From the NCBI GenBank assembly GCA_005503085.1, contig SCOI01000017.1, forward strand, positions 1 through 64,000: 64,000 bases of DNA. The letters run 5' to 3'. Source of the stretch: Burkholderiales bacterium C2 (GTDB lineage: Bacteria; Pseudomonadota; Gammaproteobacteria; Burkholderiales; Burkholderiaceae_C). Shown here one piece after another: positions 22,857 to 30,644 of the stretch. Below the pieces are notes generated by a model. That model saw only the letters and a program-made list of their open reading frames with translations, did no database searches and was not told where the DNA came from. The first letter of the stretch is position 1. Each line of letters starts with the position of its first letter. Made by a program: the position numbers and the translations under genes.

Positions 22857-22895
22857 AAATCATATGGTTTACAAAACGACAACACCAATTGATTT
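22857..22895. promoter_or_regulatory. Immunity operator A: 39-bp inverted repeat between cro-like and repressor genes
   Basis: Half-sites AAATCATATGGT (22857-22868) and ACCAATTGATTT (22884-22895) are inverted with 15 nt between. A possible rightward promoter lies in it: TTTACA (22868-22873), 17 nt, GATTTA (22891-22896). The same half-site and the same total length occur at 24370-24408. Confidence 0.75.
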
Positions 22896-22899
22896 AGGC

Positions 22900-22919
22900 G
22901 AGGCGGTCAACTCCGCCTC
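22900..22919 (+). promoter_or_regulatory. Perfect 7-bp hairpin ending 1 nt before the repressor start codon
   Basis: GAGGCGG (22900-22906) and CCGCCTC (22913-22919) flank a 6-nt loop, with ATG at 22921. The GAGG of the left arm is the likely Shine-Dalgarno, so folding would hide it. It could restrain repressor translation or be a second protein-binding dyad. Confidence 0.6.
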
Positions 22920-22920
22920 T

Positions 22921-23628
22921 ATGAGTGATCATTTGGTGCGGGTGGACAACCTGAAACGCCTGAAACAGGAGCGCGACTGGAACGACGCGGACCTGGCGCG
23001 CCAGTGCGGGCGGCAGCCTCAGCAGTTGCGGGCGTGGTGGACCTACCCCGAGAAGGGCGGCCGGCAGATCGGCGAGAAGCTCGCAAGGTCGCTTGAGGAA
23101 GAGCTCAAGCTACCGCGCTATTCCCTAGACGAGAGACCTGTAACAAAGTCTAAGCTCGAAGCAAAGGAAGGCAGCAAGGGCTACTCGCAGCTAATCACTG
23201 GCGCCAAGAGCGCTTCTGCCCCTGATGTTGGCACAAAGGTGCCAGTGTTGAAGTGGGAGCAGATAAGCCAAATGCTGTTGGAACTCAACTCAAAGCTGGT
23301 CGGGAAGTTGCCGACCCTCGACACATTCGCCGAGCACACTGACGGTGCAAAGTTCGTTGCGATGCCTGACGACTCGATGGAGCCCGTCTACAGCGCTGGC
23401 GATCACATCCTGTTCGACCCCGCCGAGGCACCGCACGCGGGCGACACGGTGCTGGTGCGCCTCTCCACCGGCGAGCATTTGGTGCGGGTGTTCCGCCCTC
23501 GCACCGCCCATCACTGGGAAGCTGCCCCCATCAACACCAACTATCAGTCGCTCAGCTCAACCGACGATGACGCACACGTCGTCGCCGTTATGGTCGAGCA
23601 CCGCCGATACAGGCGACGGCGAGCCTAG
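22921..23628 (+). CDS. CI-like phage repressor with S24/LexA-type C-terminal domain
   Basis: A 235-residue repressor keeping the prophage silent. N-terminal DNA-binding region: MSDHLVRVDNLKRLKQERDW, then DADLARQCGRQPQQLRAWW as HTH. C-terminal S24 domain: FVAMPDDSMEPVYSAGD with Ser152, FDPAEAPHAGDTVLVRLSTG, HLVRVFRP. At the place of the LexA catalytic lysine there is Arg189, and no clear Ala-Gly cleavage site is seen before the domain. So self-cleavage on DNA damage is uncertain. The ATG at 22921 was chosen over one at 22864, which lies within the operator. Convergent with and overlapping the next gene by 4 nt. Confidence 0.88.
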   Translation: MSDHLVRVDNLKRLKQERDWNDADLARQCGRQPQQLRAWWTYPEKGGRQIGEKLARSLEEELKLPRYSLDERPVTKSKLEAKEGSKGYSQLITGAKSASAPDVGTKVPVLKWEQISQMLLELNSKLVGKLPTLDTFAEHTDGAKFVAMPDDSMEPVYSAGDHILFDPAEAPHAGDTVLVRLSTGEHLVRVFRPRTAHHWEAAPINTNYQSLSSTDDDAHVVAVMVEHRRYRRRRA

Positions 23629-24320
23629 TACTGGACCGATGTGACCACCCCGTTGTGGTCACCCGGCTTGCCCTCGGTGTAGACATAGACGCCGCGATCC
23701 CGATAGACCATCTGCACTCGCGTGCCGAAGGCATTGGTCGTGACGTTGGAGCTTTCGTGGACGCCAAGGATTGCGATGGCGCCGCACCCCGACATGCCAA
23801 CGTCCGGACGCTTCTGCCGCACGCCGACAGCCATCTCGTCTGCATAGTTGATCAAGTTCTCTTGCTTCAGCCGGCGATAGACAGCCTCAGCACCTGGCGA
23901 CCCCATCTGCTTGCGGTGCTCCCTGCCCCATCGCGCACAGAGCTGCCACCACTCCAAGCGGTCTAGGCCTTGACTTGCCTTCACGATGGCAGCTTCCCGC
24001 CGCTCCTCGGTCGCCCGCTGCTTCTGTGCCGCTCGCTCAGCTTGGGCATCTGCAATCACTTTGGCCGCCGCTTCACTGGCGCGCTGCTCGGGTGACTTCG
24101 CCGCCTCCACCCTGGCCGCCTCAGCCTCGGCCCGCTGCTCAGCCTCTCTTGCCATCCGCTCCTGGTACTTGACCACCGCGTTGGGGTCGCTCATGTCAGG
24201 CTCCGGCCCGCCGGAGCACTTCGCGCCAAGCAAGGCCAAACCCGTAACGATGACAACCGACGATGCAAGCGGCGCCCGCGAGAACACCCGGCCAGCCAAT
24301 CTGCCCACCCCATAAAGCAT
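23625..24320 (-). CDS. Membrane-anchored coiled-coil protein, possible lysogeny-expressed accessory gene
   Basis: A 231-residue protein. An N-terminal membrane segment (SSVVIVTGLALLGAKCSGG, about residues 20-38) is followed by an Ala/Glu/Arg coiled coil (about 55-125) and a globular C-terminus with SGCGAIAILGVHE and VYRDRGVYVYTEGKPGDH. The Cys at the segment end has Lys before it, so it is a poor lipobox. AGGGGGTGATC before the ATG at 24320 is a strong start signal. The gene is isolated between the repressor and operator B, where genes expressed in lysogens and altering host phenotype (such as superinfection exclusion) often lie. Function unknown. Confidence 0.65.
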   Translation of the reverse strand: MLYGVGRLAGRVFSRAPLASSVVIVTGLALLGAKCSGGPEPDMSDPNAVVKYQERMAREAEQRAEAEAARVEAAKSPEQRASEAAAKVIADAQAERAAQKQRATEERREAAIVKASQGLDRLEWWQLCARWGREHRKQMGSPGAEAVYRRLKQENLINYADEMAVGVRQKRPDVGMSGCGAIAILGVHESSNVTTNAFGTRVQMVYRDRGVYVYTEGKPGDHNGVVTSVQY

Positions 24321-24369
24321 CTGATCACCCCCTGGTCGCATCCTGCCCCAAGCGATTTGGTTGATCAAT

Positions 24370-24408
24370 AAATCAAATGGTGTTGACCAACACTAAACCA
24401 TTTGATTT
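24370..24408. promoter_or_regulatory. Immunity operator B: perfect 39-bp inverted repeat over the early promoter
   Basis: AAATCAAATGGT (24370-24381) and ACCATTTGATTT (24397-24408) are exact reverse complements with 15 nt between; an inner GTGTTG/CAACAC dyad lies at the centre. Same layout and length as operator A. Confidence 0.85.
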
Positions 24409-24412
24409 AATC
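24383..24412 (+). promoter_or_regulatory. Candidate rightward early promoter overlapping operator B
   Basis: TTGACC (24383-24388), a 17-nt spacer, then TTTAAT (24406-24411) resemble sigma-70 -35 and -10 boxes. It would drive the operon starting at 24438. Both boxes lie in or next to operator half-sites, so bound repressor should block it. Confidence 0.65.
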
Positions 24413-24437
24413 GCCTCCATCCCAACCGGAGGCGACC

Positions 24438-24770
24438 ATGCAGCAAGCACTTCCCGCAGCAGCTCCCAGCAGCGGCCTCGAACCGCAAGCCTCGCGCATC
24501 CGCGCCGAGATCCTCCCTGCCGACGAAGGCGACTTCATCGGCTACGCCGCCGAGCTGAAGATCAGCACCGCCCGCCCGCTGGTGGGCGAGCCCTTCTACT
24601 TGCTCAACATCGGCAGCAACGACCTGGTCTACGCCACCCGCAGCGAGCTGCAGGGCCTCGTCGCTGCCGCCGCTGCGGTGCTCAGCCTGCAGCTCACGCC
24701 CTGCGCCGGTGATGTCGACCTGGTCGACGACGCCGACACCCTGGCCGCCCTCGCCGAGGTGCTGCAATGA
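24438..24770 (+). CDS. Phage early protein of unknown function
   Basis: A 110-residue acidic protein, first gene of the rightward operon. Beta-type core with EFYLLN-like segment (GEPFYLLNIGSNDLVYATRS) and Ala-rich helical C-terminus. No family recognised. Ends in an ATGATG junction with the next gene. Confidence 0.6.
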   Translation: MQQALPAAAPSSGLEPQASRIRAEILPADEGDFIGYAAELKISTARPLVGEPFYLLNIGSNDLVYATRSELQGLVAAAAAVLSLQLTPCAGDVDLVDDADTLAALAEVLQ

Positions 24771-25156
24771 TGGGCGCGCTGGTCAACCTCAATCGCAGCG
24801 ATGACCCGATGACGCACGTCACCGAGGCCGAGCTGCTGCGCCTCATCGCCGAGCGCGCCGACCACGACATCGAGGGCAGCGGCTGGGGTGACTTCAGCCA
24901 CGGCCACCTCGCCAGCCAGCCGCTGCAGCCCGCCGAGGCCTGCACCGAGCTGGGCGCGGAAAGCCCCAACCCCGCAGCGGCCGAGGCCTGGCTGCTGGCC
25001 CGCTGGTTCGCCCGGTGGCCGCGCCTGGCGCCCTGGGTCGTGTCGGCGGGCATCGTCCTGCTGATGGGCGTGGCCGGCAGCGGCGACCCCGAGATCGAGC
25101 AGCTCAGCGCCGAGCGCGCCGAGGAGCTGGTCAGCGCGCAGGAGCTGCAGCCGTGA
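24767..25156 (+). CDS. Phage early protein with one membrane segment
   Basis: A 129-residue protein with a hydrophobic segment RLAPWVVSAGIVLLMGVAGS near residues 90-108, suggesting a single-pass inner-membrane protein with most of the protein in the cytoplasm. Overlaps both neighbours by 4 nt. Function unknown. Confidence 0.6.
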   Translation: MMGALVNLNRSDDPMTHVTEAELLRLIAERADHDIEGSGWGDFSHGHLASQPLQPAEACTELGAESPNPAAAEAWLLARWFARWPRLAPWVVSAGIVLLMGVAGSGDPEIEQLSAERAEELVSAQELQP

Positions 25157-25458
25157 GCGCCGCAAAGCACACGCCGGGGCCATGGGCCTTGCATCCTCGC
25201 TTTACTGCCGAGGTGTGGGCCGCCCGGCGGCGGATCGCCAACTGCAAAGGGCTTGGCGAAGAGAGGACTGACGCAGCCAACGCTCGCCTGATCGCTGCAG
25301 CACCCGATCTGCTGGACGTGCTGATCCAGTGCCGTGCGGTACTTAGCACCGTGCTGGGCGAAACCAGCGCCGACGATGAACCTAAGCACTCGGTACTGAC
25401 CCGACGCATCCAGGCTGCGGACGCGGTCATCGCCAAAGCACGCGAGGTCCAGCCATGA
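25153..25458 (+). CDS. Conserved small phage protein of unknown function
   Basis: A 101-residue protein with GTG start overlapping the previous stop (GTGA). SAAKHTPGPWALHPRF, then TDAANARLIAAAPDLLDVL is a pattern common in small proteins of tailed phages, function unknown to me. Confidence 0.65.
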   Translation: MSAAKHTPGPWALHPRFTAEVWAARRRIANCKGLGEERTDAANARLIAAAPDLLDVLIQCRAVLSTVLGETSADDEPKHSVLTRRIQAADAVIAKAREVQP

Positions 25459-25691
25459 GCGCCGCCCTCGCCACCATCGCCCAGGCCTGGCGCGAGGCCG
25501 AGCAGCGCCAGTACAGCGCCTGCAACCACTGCGACCACCACCGCTGGGCTGATGCCGAGCTGCGCTGCGCCTGCCCGGCGCTGATGTGGGGCGACAGCAA
25601 GGCCCGCCCGGTGCACCTCGTGCGCTTGCCCCACGGCGGCTGCGGCCCCGAGGCGCTGCACATGAGCGCGCCCTGGCTGCAGGCCGCCTGA
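25455..25691 (+). CDS. Small phage protein with Cys/His pairs
   Basis: A 78-residue protein; CNHCDHHRW and LRCACPALMWGD near the middle and HGGCGPEAL later could bind zinc. ATGA overlap with the previous stop. Function unknown. Confidence 0.6.
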   Translation: MSAALATIAQAWREAEQRQYSACNHCDHHRWADAELRCACPALMWGDSKARPVHLVRLPHGGCGPEALHMSAPWLQAA

Positions 25692-25703
25692 AAGACAGCC
25701 GCC

Positions 25704-26009
25704 ATGCGCAGCGACCACCGCACCCCCGCCACGCCCAGCACCGAGGACATGAGCGCCGCCTGGCGCGAACTGGCCAAGCGCGACTGGCCGCCGCTGGAAG
25801 AGCTGGCCCGTGCCGCAGCGCTCTACCGGCTGGTGCTCGGCGCAGCCCAGCGCCGCGCCGCCGGCCTGGCGAGAGTTGTGCAAACACCTGCACCCCCACC
25901 GGCGCCCCAGCCAGCCAGCGGCGCCTCGGCGCGCCCCGTGCCGCTGCCCCATCACCCGCCCGTTTTCGACCACAAGCGCGCCGCCTCAGGCGAGCGCGAG
26001 GACGAATAG
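25704..26009 (+). CDS. Small phage protein of unknown function
   Basis: A 101-residue protein: helical N-terminal half (SAAWRELAKRDWPPLEELAR) and a Pro-rich, probably disordered C-terminal half. No family recognised. Confidence 0.5.
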   Translation: MRSDHRTPATPSTEDMSAAWRELAKRDWPPLEELARAAALYRLVLGAAQRRAAGLARVVQTPAPPPAPQPASGASARPVPLPHHPPVFDHKRAASGEREDE

Positions 26010-26057
26010 CCCCCGCCGTTTTCTGTTGTCCCTCCACCACCACAGGAGCCCATCACC

Positions 26058-26630
26058 ATGGCCCATCGCACCAAGCGGCCCGACAAGCGCCGCCGTTTCG
26101 TCACTACCCGCACCGCCAGCGAGCGCGAGCTGAGCAGCCCCATCGAGATCGCCCTGCACCGCGCCGCCGCGCTCTTGCCCACCGAGCGCACCGAGCTGCT
26201 CGGGCCGGTGCATGCCGCCTTCGAGGCCTTCCGCTGCGGCCTGGGCGGTATCGAACCCTGGGCCCAGCTGGCCGACACCATGAACATCGCCCGCGAGCTG
26301 GCCGAGCGCCAGATCGCCAGCGACCACAAGGCCACCTTCCAGGCCGCGCAAGAGGCGCTGACCGCCGTCTATGAGCGCGCCGAAGCCAATGGCTGCTGGA
26401 CCCTGCGCGGCACCGAGATCGCCGCGCTCGACCTGGCCATCTTCGTGTTCAAGGTGCAGCTCGACAACTGCAGCCGCGGCGAGCTGGGCGAGGCCGTCAC
26501 CCGCGTCGTCAACCGCATCACCCAGGCCCGCGCCGGCAACGCCGCGCCGGGCGTGCGCGTGGTGGACCCCTACGCGCTGGCCGCCAGCCAGGCGCCGCGC
26601 GGCGGGGCTGTGATGGGAGCCGCAGCATGA
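26058..26630 (+). CDS. Phage protein of unknown function, helical
   Basis: A 190-residue protein with a basic N-terminus (MAHRTKRPDKRRRFVTTRTA) and helical remainder including FEAFRCGLGGIEPWAQLADT and MNIARELAERQIASDHKATF. It overlaps the ParB-like gene by 4 nt, so the two may act together; no domain assigned. Confidence 0.6.
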   Translation: MAHRTKRPDKRRRFVTTRTASERELSSPIEIALHRAAALLPTERTELLGPVHAAFEAFRCGLGGIEPWAQLADTMNIARELAERQIASDHKATFQAAQEALTAVYERAEANGCWTLRGTEIAALDLAIFVFKVQLDNCSRGELGEAVTRVVNRITQARAGNAAPGVRVVDPYALAASQAPRGGAVMGAAA

Positions 26631-28585
26631 CCACCGACACCACCGCCGAGCCCGTGCTCGTCACCCTCAAGCCCGGCGCAGGCCTCAAGAAAGAGCCCGC
26701 GCTGCACATCCCGCTGGGCCTGCTCGCGCCCAGCCCCACCAACCCGCGCCGCAAGTTCGACGCCGCCAAGCTGCAAGAGCTGGCCGAGAGCATCCGCGAG
26801 ACCGAGGGCGTGTTCCAGCCCATCCTCGCGCGCCCCAACCCGGCGCACAGCGAGGGCAACGGCCAGCCGCTGTACGAGATCGTCGCCGGCGAGCGCCGCT
26901 GGCGCGCCAGCAAGATCGCCGGCATGGACACGGTGCTGGCCCTGGTGCGCGACCTCAGCGACCGCGCCGCCCTGCAGATCCAGCTCAAAGAGAACGTGGA
27001 CCGCGAAAGCCTTCACGAGCTGGAGGAGGCCGAGGGCATCAAGCGGCTGATGGAAGAAGCCGGTGCCACCGCCGACGAGGTGGGCCACATGCTCAGCAAG
27101 AGCCGGCGCTGGGTGTTCAGCCGCCTGACGCTGCTGGAGCTGGCTCCCGAGGCCCGTGAGCTGTTCCTTGCCGACAAGTTCAAAGCCACCATTGCGGCGG
27201 CGATCGCCACGATCCCAGCGCAGTCGGGCCAGGTGGACGCGGCCGAGGAGATCGCCGCCGGCTGGGCCGGCGAGCCCTTCAGCTTCCGCGCCGCGATGGA
27301 CCTGCTGCGCAAGAAGTACATGCTGCGCCTGGACGCCGCCCCGTTCGACATCGCCGCGCCCTTCGAGATCGCCGGCCCCTGCACGGCCTGCCCCAAGCGC
27401 ACCGGCGCCAACGCCGATCTGTTCGGCGAGGAAGAAGTCAAGCGCGGCGACATGTGCCACGACCGCGCCTGCTTTCACGCCAAGACCGGCGAGGCCCGCG
27501 CCGCCAAGCTGCAGGCCGCCCGCGACGCGGGCCACACCGTGCTGAGCGGATCGGCCGCCACGCAGCTGATGCCCACCATCCACTACCTGCCGCACGGGCA
27601 TCTGTGGTTCGACCAGCCCGCCCCCACGCTGACCACCGACGAGCGGCCGCTGCGCGAGATCTTCGGCGCCAAGCAGCGCGACGCCATCACCGTCGAGCTG
27701 GGCGGCGGCCAGATCGTCACCATCGTGCCAGAGGCTTCGGCCAAGAAGCTGCTCAAGGCCAAGGGCCTGCTCAAGCCCGAGCCCCCGGTGCAAAAGACCA
27801 AGCCGCCCGCCGCCACCCTGAGCGACGCCGCCTATGAGACGCCGGCCAGCGCGCCCGCGCCTGAGCCGCAGAAGCAGGCCGCCACGCCCCTGAGCAAAGC
27901 CCAGCTGCAGATGAACATCACCGCCCGCCGCAGCGAGCTGTTTGGCCAGCTGGTGCTCAAGGCGCTGCAAGACCAGCTGGTCGCGGCCGACGAGCTGCCG
28001 CTGATCGTGCTGCGCCTGGCCATCACCGAGCTGCTGGAAGGCTCCTCCTATGAAGCCATCCTGGCGGTGTACCAAGCCCTGGGCATCGAGCTGCCCGAGA
28101 GCGCCTATGACCAGCGCGCCGGCAACCTGCTGAGCTACCTCGACACCGTGCTGAACAGCCTCGACGGCCGCCGCCTGGGCGAAACGCTGGCGCTGTGCCT
28201 GGTGGCCGAGGAGCTGACCGACAGCAACATCGACGCCGACGAGCTGCGCGATCGCCACGACGGCATGGCCACGCCGCTGGCCGATCACTTCGGGCTCGAT
28301 CTCGACGCCATCGAGGTCGACGCCACCGACGGCGCCCGCATCCAGGTCTTCAACGAAGAGGCCCGCCGCCTCGGCATCGACCCCGCCACGCTCGACAACC
28401 CCGACGCCACCCAGGCCTGGGTGCGCTCGCAGCTCAGCGACCCGGCCGCCGGCAAGCAGGGCACGGTCAAGTACCGCAACCCCGCCACCGGCGAGACCTG
28501 GAGCGGCCGAGGCCTGCAGCCCAAGTGGCTGAAGGCACGGCTCGCCGAGGGCGGCCGGCTCGAAGACTTCGAGGTGACTGCATGA
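26627..28585 (+). CDS. ParB-like protein with zinc ribbon and C-terminal H-NS-type DNA-binding domain
   Basis: A 652-residue fusion. Residues 25-130 are a ParB/Srx domain: IPLGLLAPSPTNPRRKF, AESIRETEGVFQPILARP, YEIVAGERRWRASKIAGM with the GERRxRA motif. Residues 130-190 form the ParB central helices (LQIQLKENVDRESLHELEEA, LSKSRRWVFSRLTLLEL). Around 250-285 a zinc-ribbon-like CTACPKRTG...CHDRAC. After a long helical region, the last 45 residues (KYRNPATGETWSGRGLQPKW then LKARLAEGGRLEDF) match the H-NS family C-terminal domain. It may partition, organise or silence DNA, or be a phage nuclease-type ParB; the function is inferred. It is the largest gene of the early operon. Confidence 0.88.
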   Translation: MTTDTTAEPVLVTLKPGAGLKKEPALHIPLGLLAPSPTNPRRKFDAAKLQELAESIRETEGVFQPILARPNPAHSEGNGQPLYEIVAGERRWRASKIAGMDTVLALVRDLSDRAALQIQLKENVDRESLHELEEAEGIKRLMEEAGATADEVGHMLSKSRRWVFSRLTLLELAPEARELFLADKFKATIAAAIATIPAQSGQVDAAEEIAAGWAGEPFSFRAAMDLLRKKYMLRLDAAPFDIAAPFEIAGPCTACPKRTGANADLFGEEEVKRGDMCHDRACFHAKTGEARAAKLQAARDAGHTVLSGSAATQLMPTIHYLPHGHLWFDQPAPTLTTDERPLREIFGAKQRDAITVELGGGQIVTIVPEASAKKLLKAKGLLKPEPPVQKTKPPAATLSDAAYETPASAPAPEPQKQAATPLSKAQLQMNITARRSELFGQLVLKALQDQLVAADELPLIVLRLAITELLEGSSYEAILAVYQALGIELPESAYDQRAGNLLSYLDTVLNSLDGRRLGETLALCLVAEELTDSNIDADELRDRHDGMATPLADHFGLDLDAIEVDATDGARIQVFNEEARRLGIDPATLDNPDATQAWVRSQLSDPAAGKQGTVKYRNPATGETWSGRGLQPKWLKARLAEGGRLEDFEVTA

Positions 28586-28752
28586 ACAAGATCCTCGCCT
28601 ACTTCCGCGAGCTGCTTGCCACCCTGAAGCGCATCGAGGCACACCAGGCGCGCAGCGAGAAGCATCTGGAGCGCCTGGCGTCCACCGTCAAAGGCCAGCC
28701 GCACGAGAGGCCGGCCCCGCGCATCCGCGTCGACAGCAATATTTGGGAGTGA
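28582..28752 (+). CDS. Small basic phage protein
   Basis: A 56-residue protein, MNKILAYFRELLATLKRIEA then an amphipathic helix and a basic end. Start overlaps the ParB-like stop as ATGA. Function unknown. Confidence 0.55.
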   Translation: MNKILAYFRELLATLKRIEAHQARSEKHLERLASTVKGQPHERPAPRIRVDSNIWE

Positions 28753-28755
28753 CCC

Positions 28756-28938
28756 ATGACCAAGATCCCCACCCTGGCCGACAAGGCCCTGATCCAGGCG
28801 CTGGCCGAAGCGCTGCTGCGCGAGGCCGAGAAGCTCGGCGTCGTCGTCACCATCGAGCGCCAGCCCTGCGCGCCGCTGGCGATGGGCAATCATCAGCCGG
28901 TGATCTGTGTTTGGCCCCATCGCAAAGAGCAAGCATGA
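28756..28938 (+). CDS. Small phage protein of unknown function
   Basis: A 60-residue protein (MTKIPTLADKALIQALAEAL) with helical first half and a short beta end. No family recognised; overlaps next gene by 4 nt. Confidence 0.5.
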   Translation: MTKIPTLADKALIQALAEALLREAEKLGVVVTIERQPCAPLAMGNHQPVICVWPHRKEQA

Positions 28939-29336
28939 CCACCCTCCAACAAGCCGCCCTGCGCACCCTCAAGGCCCGCGAGCGCTACGGCTGGAGCATC
29001 GAGGTCGATGCCGAGCTGGAGAAGCTCCGCGAGGCCCTCGCCGGCACATCGCCGCCCTCGCTCTCGCTCACCGCCGAGCTGACCCCCATCAAGGCCTACC
29101 GCTGCCGCATCAACGGCGTGGACCTGGGCCATGTGGTGGAGGCCGGTTCGCTGATGGGCATCACCGAGCTGGTCAATCAAGAGGGCCAGGTCTTGCTGGT
29201 GGACATGCCGCAGGGCCTGGCCGCCAGCATTGACCAGATCTTCGCGGCCATGGCAGGGCGCCCTCCAATAGAGGCGCCCGTGGTCAAGGCCTCGCCCTCG
29301 CTGATAGCTCGCGCGCTGGAGGTGCAGCATGGCTGA
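28935..29336 (+). CDS. Phage protein of unknown function
   Basis: A 133-residue protein with ATG in the ATGA overlap at 28935. TPIKAYRCRINGVDLGHVVE followed by a Met/Gly-rich stretch suggests a beta domain. No family recognised. Confidence 0.55.
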   Translation: MTTLQQAALRTLKARERYGWSIEVDAELEKLREALAGTSPPSLSLTAELTPIKAYRCRINGVDLGHVVEAGSLMGITELVNQEGQVLLVDMPQGLAASIDQIFAAMAGRPPIEAPVVKASPSLIARALEVQHG

Positions 29337-30249
29337 CACCACCGCCATCGAATGGGCCGACGCCACCTTCAATCCCTGGATGGGCTGCGAGCCCGTCGGG
29401 CCGGGCTGTGACCACTGCTATGCCAAGCGCTGGGTCGAGCGCTTCGGCGATGACTTCCGCCGCCGCCAGCGCACCAGCGCCGCCAACTGGCGCCAGCCGC
29501 TGGCCTGGGACGCTAAGCACTCGGCGTTCTTTGCCGACCACGGCCGCCGCCGTCGCGTGTTCTGCGCCAGCCTTGCCGATGTGTTCGACAACAAGGTGCC
29601 GCCCGAGTGGCGCCGCGATCTGTTCGACCTGATCGAGCTGACTCCCAACCTCGATTGGTTGCTGCTGACCAAGCGCATCGGCAACGTGCGGGAGATGGTG
29701 CGAAAGGCCAAGTCGGGCGACTGGCTCGCGGGGCGGTCCAACGTCTGGCTCGGTGCCACCGTGGTCAATCAGGACGAGGCCGACCGCGATATCCCCAAGC
29801 TGCTGGCGGTGCCGGCGCGCAAGCGGTTTCTGAGCATCGAGCCGATGCTTGGCTCAGTAGATCTCGGTCTCCAGTGCGATAACTGGTCCGACGACATCGT
29901 GATGGACCCTGAGACAGGCGCCTACGAATGCTGCAAGGCTTGCGACTACACCGGCGTCGGGAACGACATCGACTGGGTCATCGCCGGCGGCGAGAGCGGG
30001 CCGCACGCGCGACCCATGCACCCTGACTGGGCCCGAGGCCTGCGTGACCAGTGCGAGGCTGCTGGCGTGCCGTTCCTGTTCAAGCAGTGGGGCGAGTGGT
30101 TGCCAGACGCGCCGCCGTGCGGCACGCCAGAGAATGCCCCCCTCGAATGGATCGGTGCGAATCACTATGCGATCCGCGTTGGTAAGAAGTCCGCTGGCCG
30201 CCTGCTCGACGGCCGCACGCATGACGGCTTCCCGGAGGCCACAACATGA
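29329..30249 (+). CDS. Gp37/Gp68 family protein (DUF5131), radical-SAM-like
   Basis: A 306-residue member of the phage Gp37/Gp68 family. TAIEWADATFNPWMGCEPVG and PGCDHCYAKRW supply the three Cys, spaced like an iron-sulphur cluster motif (CxxxxxxxCxxC). Further family motifs: RVFCASLADVFDNKVP, LDWLLLTKRIGNV, VWLGATVVNQDEAD, KRFLSIEPMLGSVDL, WVIAGGESGPHARPM and FLFKQWGEW. An extra Cys pair (ECCKAC) occurs at about residue 204. The biochemical role is not established; the motif set suggests a redox or radical enzyme acting on nucleic acid or nucleotide. Overlaps both neighbours. Confidence 0.9.
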   Translation: MADTTAIEWADATFNPWMGCEPVGPGCDHCYAKRWVERFGDDFRRRQRTSAANWRQPLAWDAKHSAFFADHGRRRRVFCASLADVFDNKVPPEWRRDLFDLIELTPNLDWLLLTKRIGNVREMVRKAKSGDWLAGRSNVWLGATVVNQDEADRDIPKLLAVPARKRFLSIEPMLGSVDLGLQCDNWSDDIVMDPETGAYECCKACDYTGVGNDIDWVIAGGESGPHARPMHPDWARGLRDQCEAAGVPFLFKQWGEWLPDAPPCGTPENAPLEWIGANHYAIRVGKKSAGRLLDGRTHDGFPEATT

Positions 30250-30644
30250 AGAAGATCATCGCCACCCACCCGCATTACGGCCAGATGTACGCGATGCACT
30301 GCCACTCAGACTGGGCTGTCCGCCCGGGCCGCACTGACGCCAAGTTTCGGGACCGGTCCACCGCGATCCTGCTCGACTCGTTCAAGCCGGCCTGCGGGTA
30401 CAGCACCTACTGGTTTGCGTTCAAGCGGCCCACAGAGATCGGCTTTGTCCATGTCGACATCCGCGACTTGGTACCCAACTGCAGCCAGCAGGTCAATGCC
30501 TTCCCCATGGAGCCCGCGCTCAAGATGGAGGCGATGCGCGACCTGCTGACAGCCCACCTGCCCAGCGCGGCCGAGCTCTACCGGCTTGCCGAGTTGCACG
30601 GCCTGATCGCCGACAACAGCAACAACGAGCTGAGGTACAGCTGA
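30246..30644 (+). CDS. Phage protein of unknown function
   Basis: A 132-residue protein between DUF5131 and ASCH genes, coupled to both by short overlaps. Pattern MKKIIATHPHYGQMYAMHCH, then KRPTEIGFVHVDIRDLVPN is beta-alpha. No family recognised. Confidence 0.55.
   Translation: MKKIIATHPHYGQMYAMHCHSDWAVRPGRTDAKFRDRSTAILLDSFKPACGYSTYWFAFKRPTEIGFVHVDIRDLVPNCSQQVNAFPMEPALKMEAMRDLLTAHLPSAAELYRLAELHGLIADNSNNELRYS

Noticed and set aside
22929-23493. Exact 15-nt repeat CATTTGGTGCGGGTG twice in the repressor gene
   Set aside because: Both code His-Leu-Val-Arg-Val; two copies at unrelated protein positions are most likely chance in a GC-biased genome.
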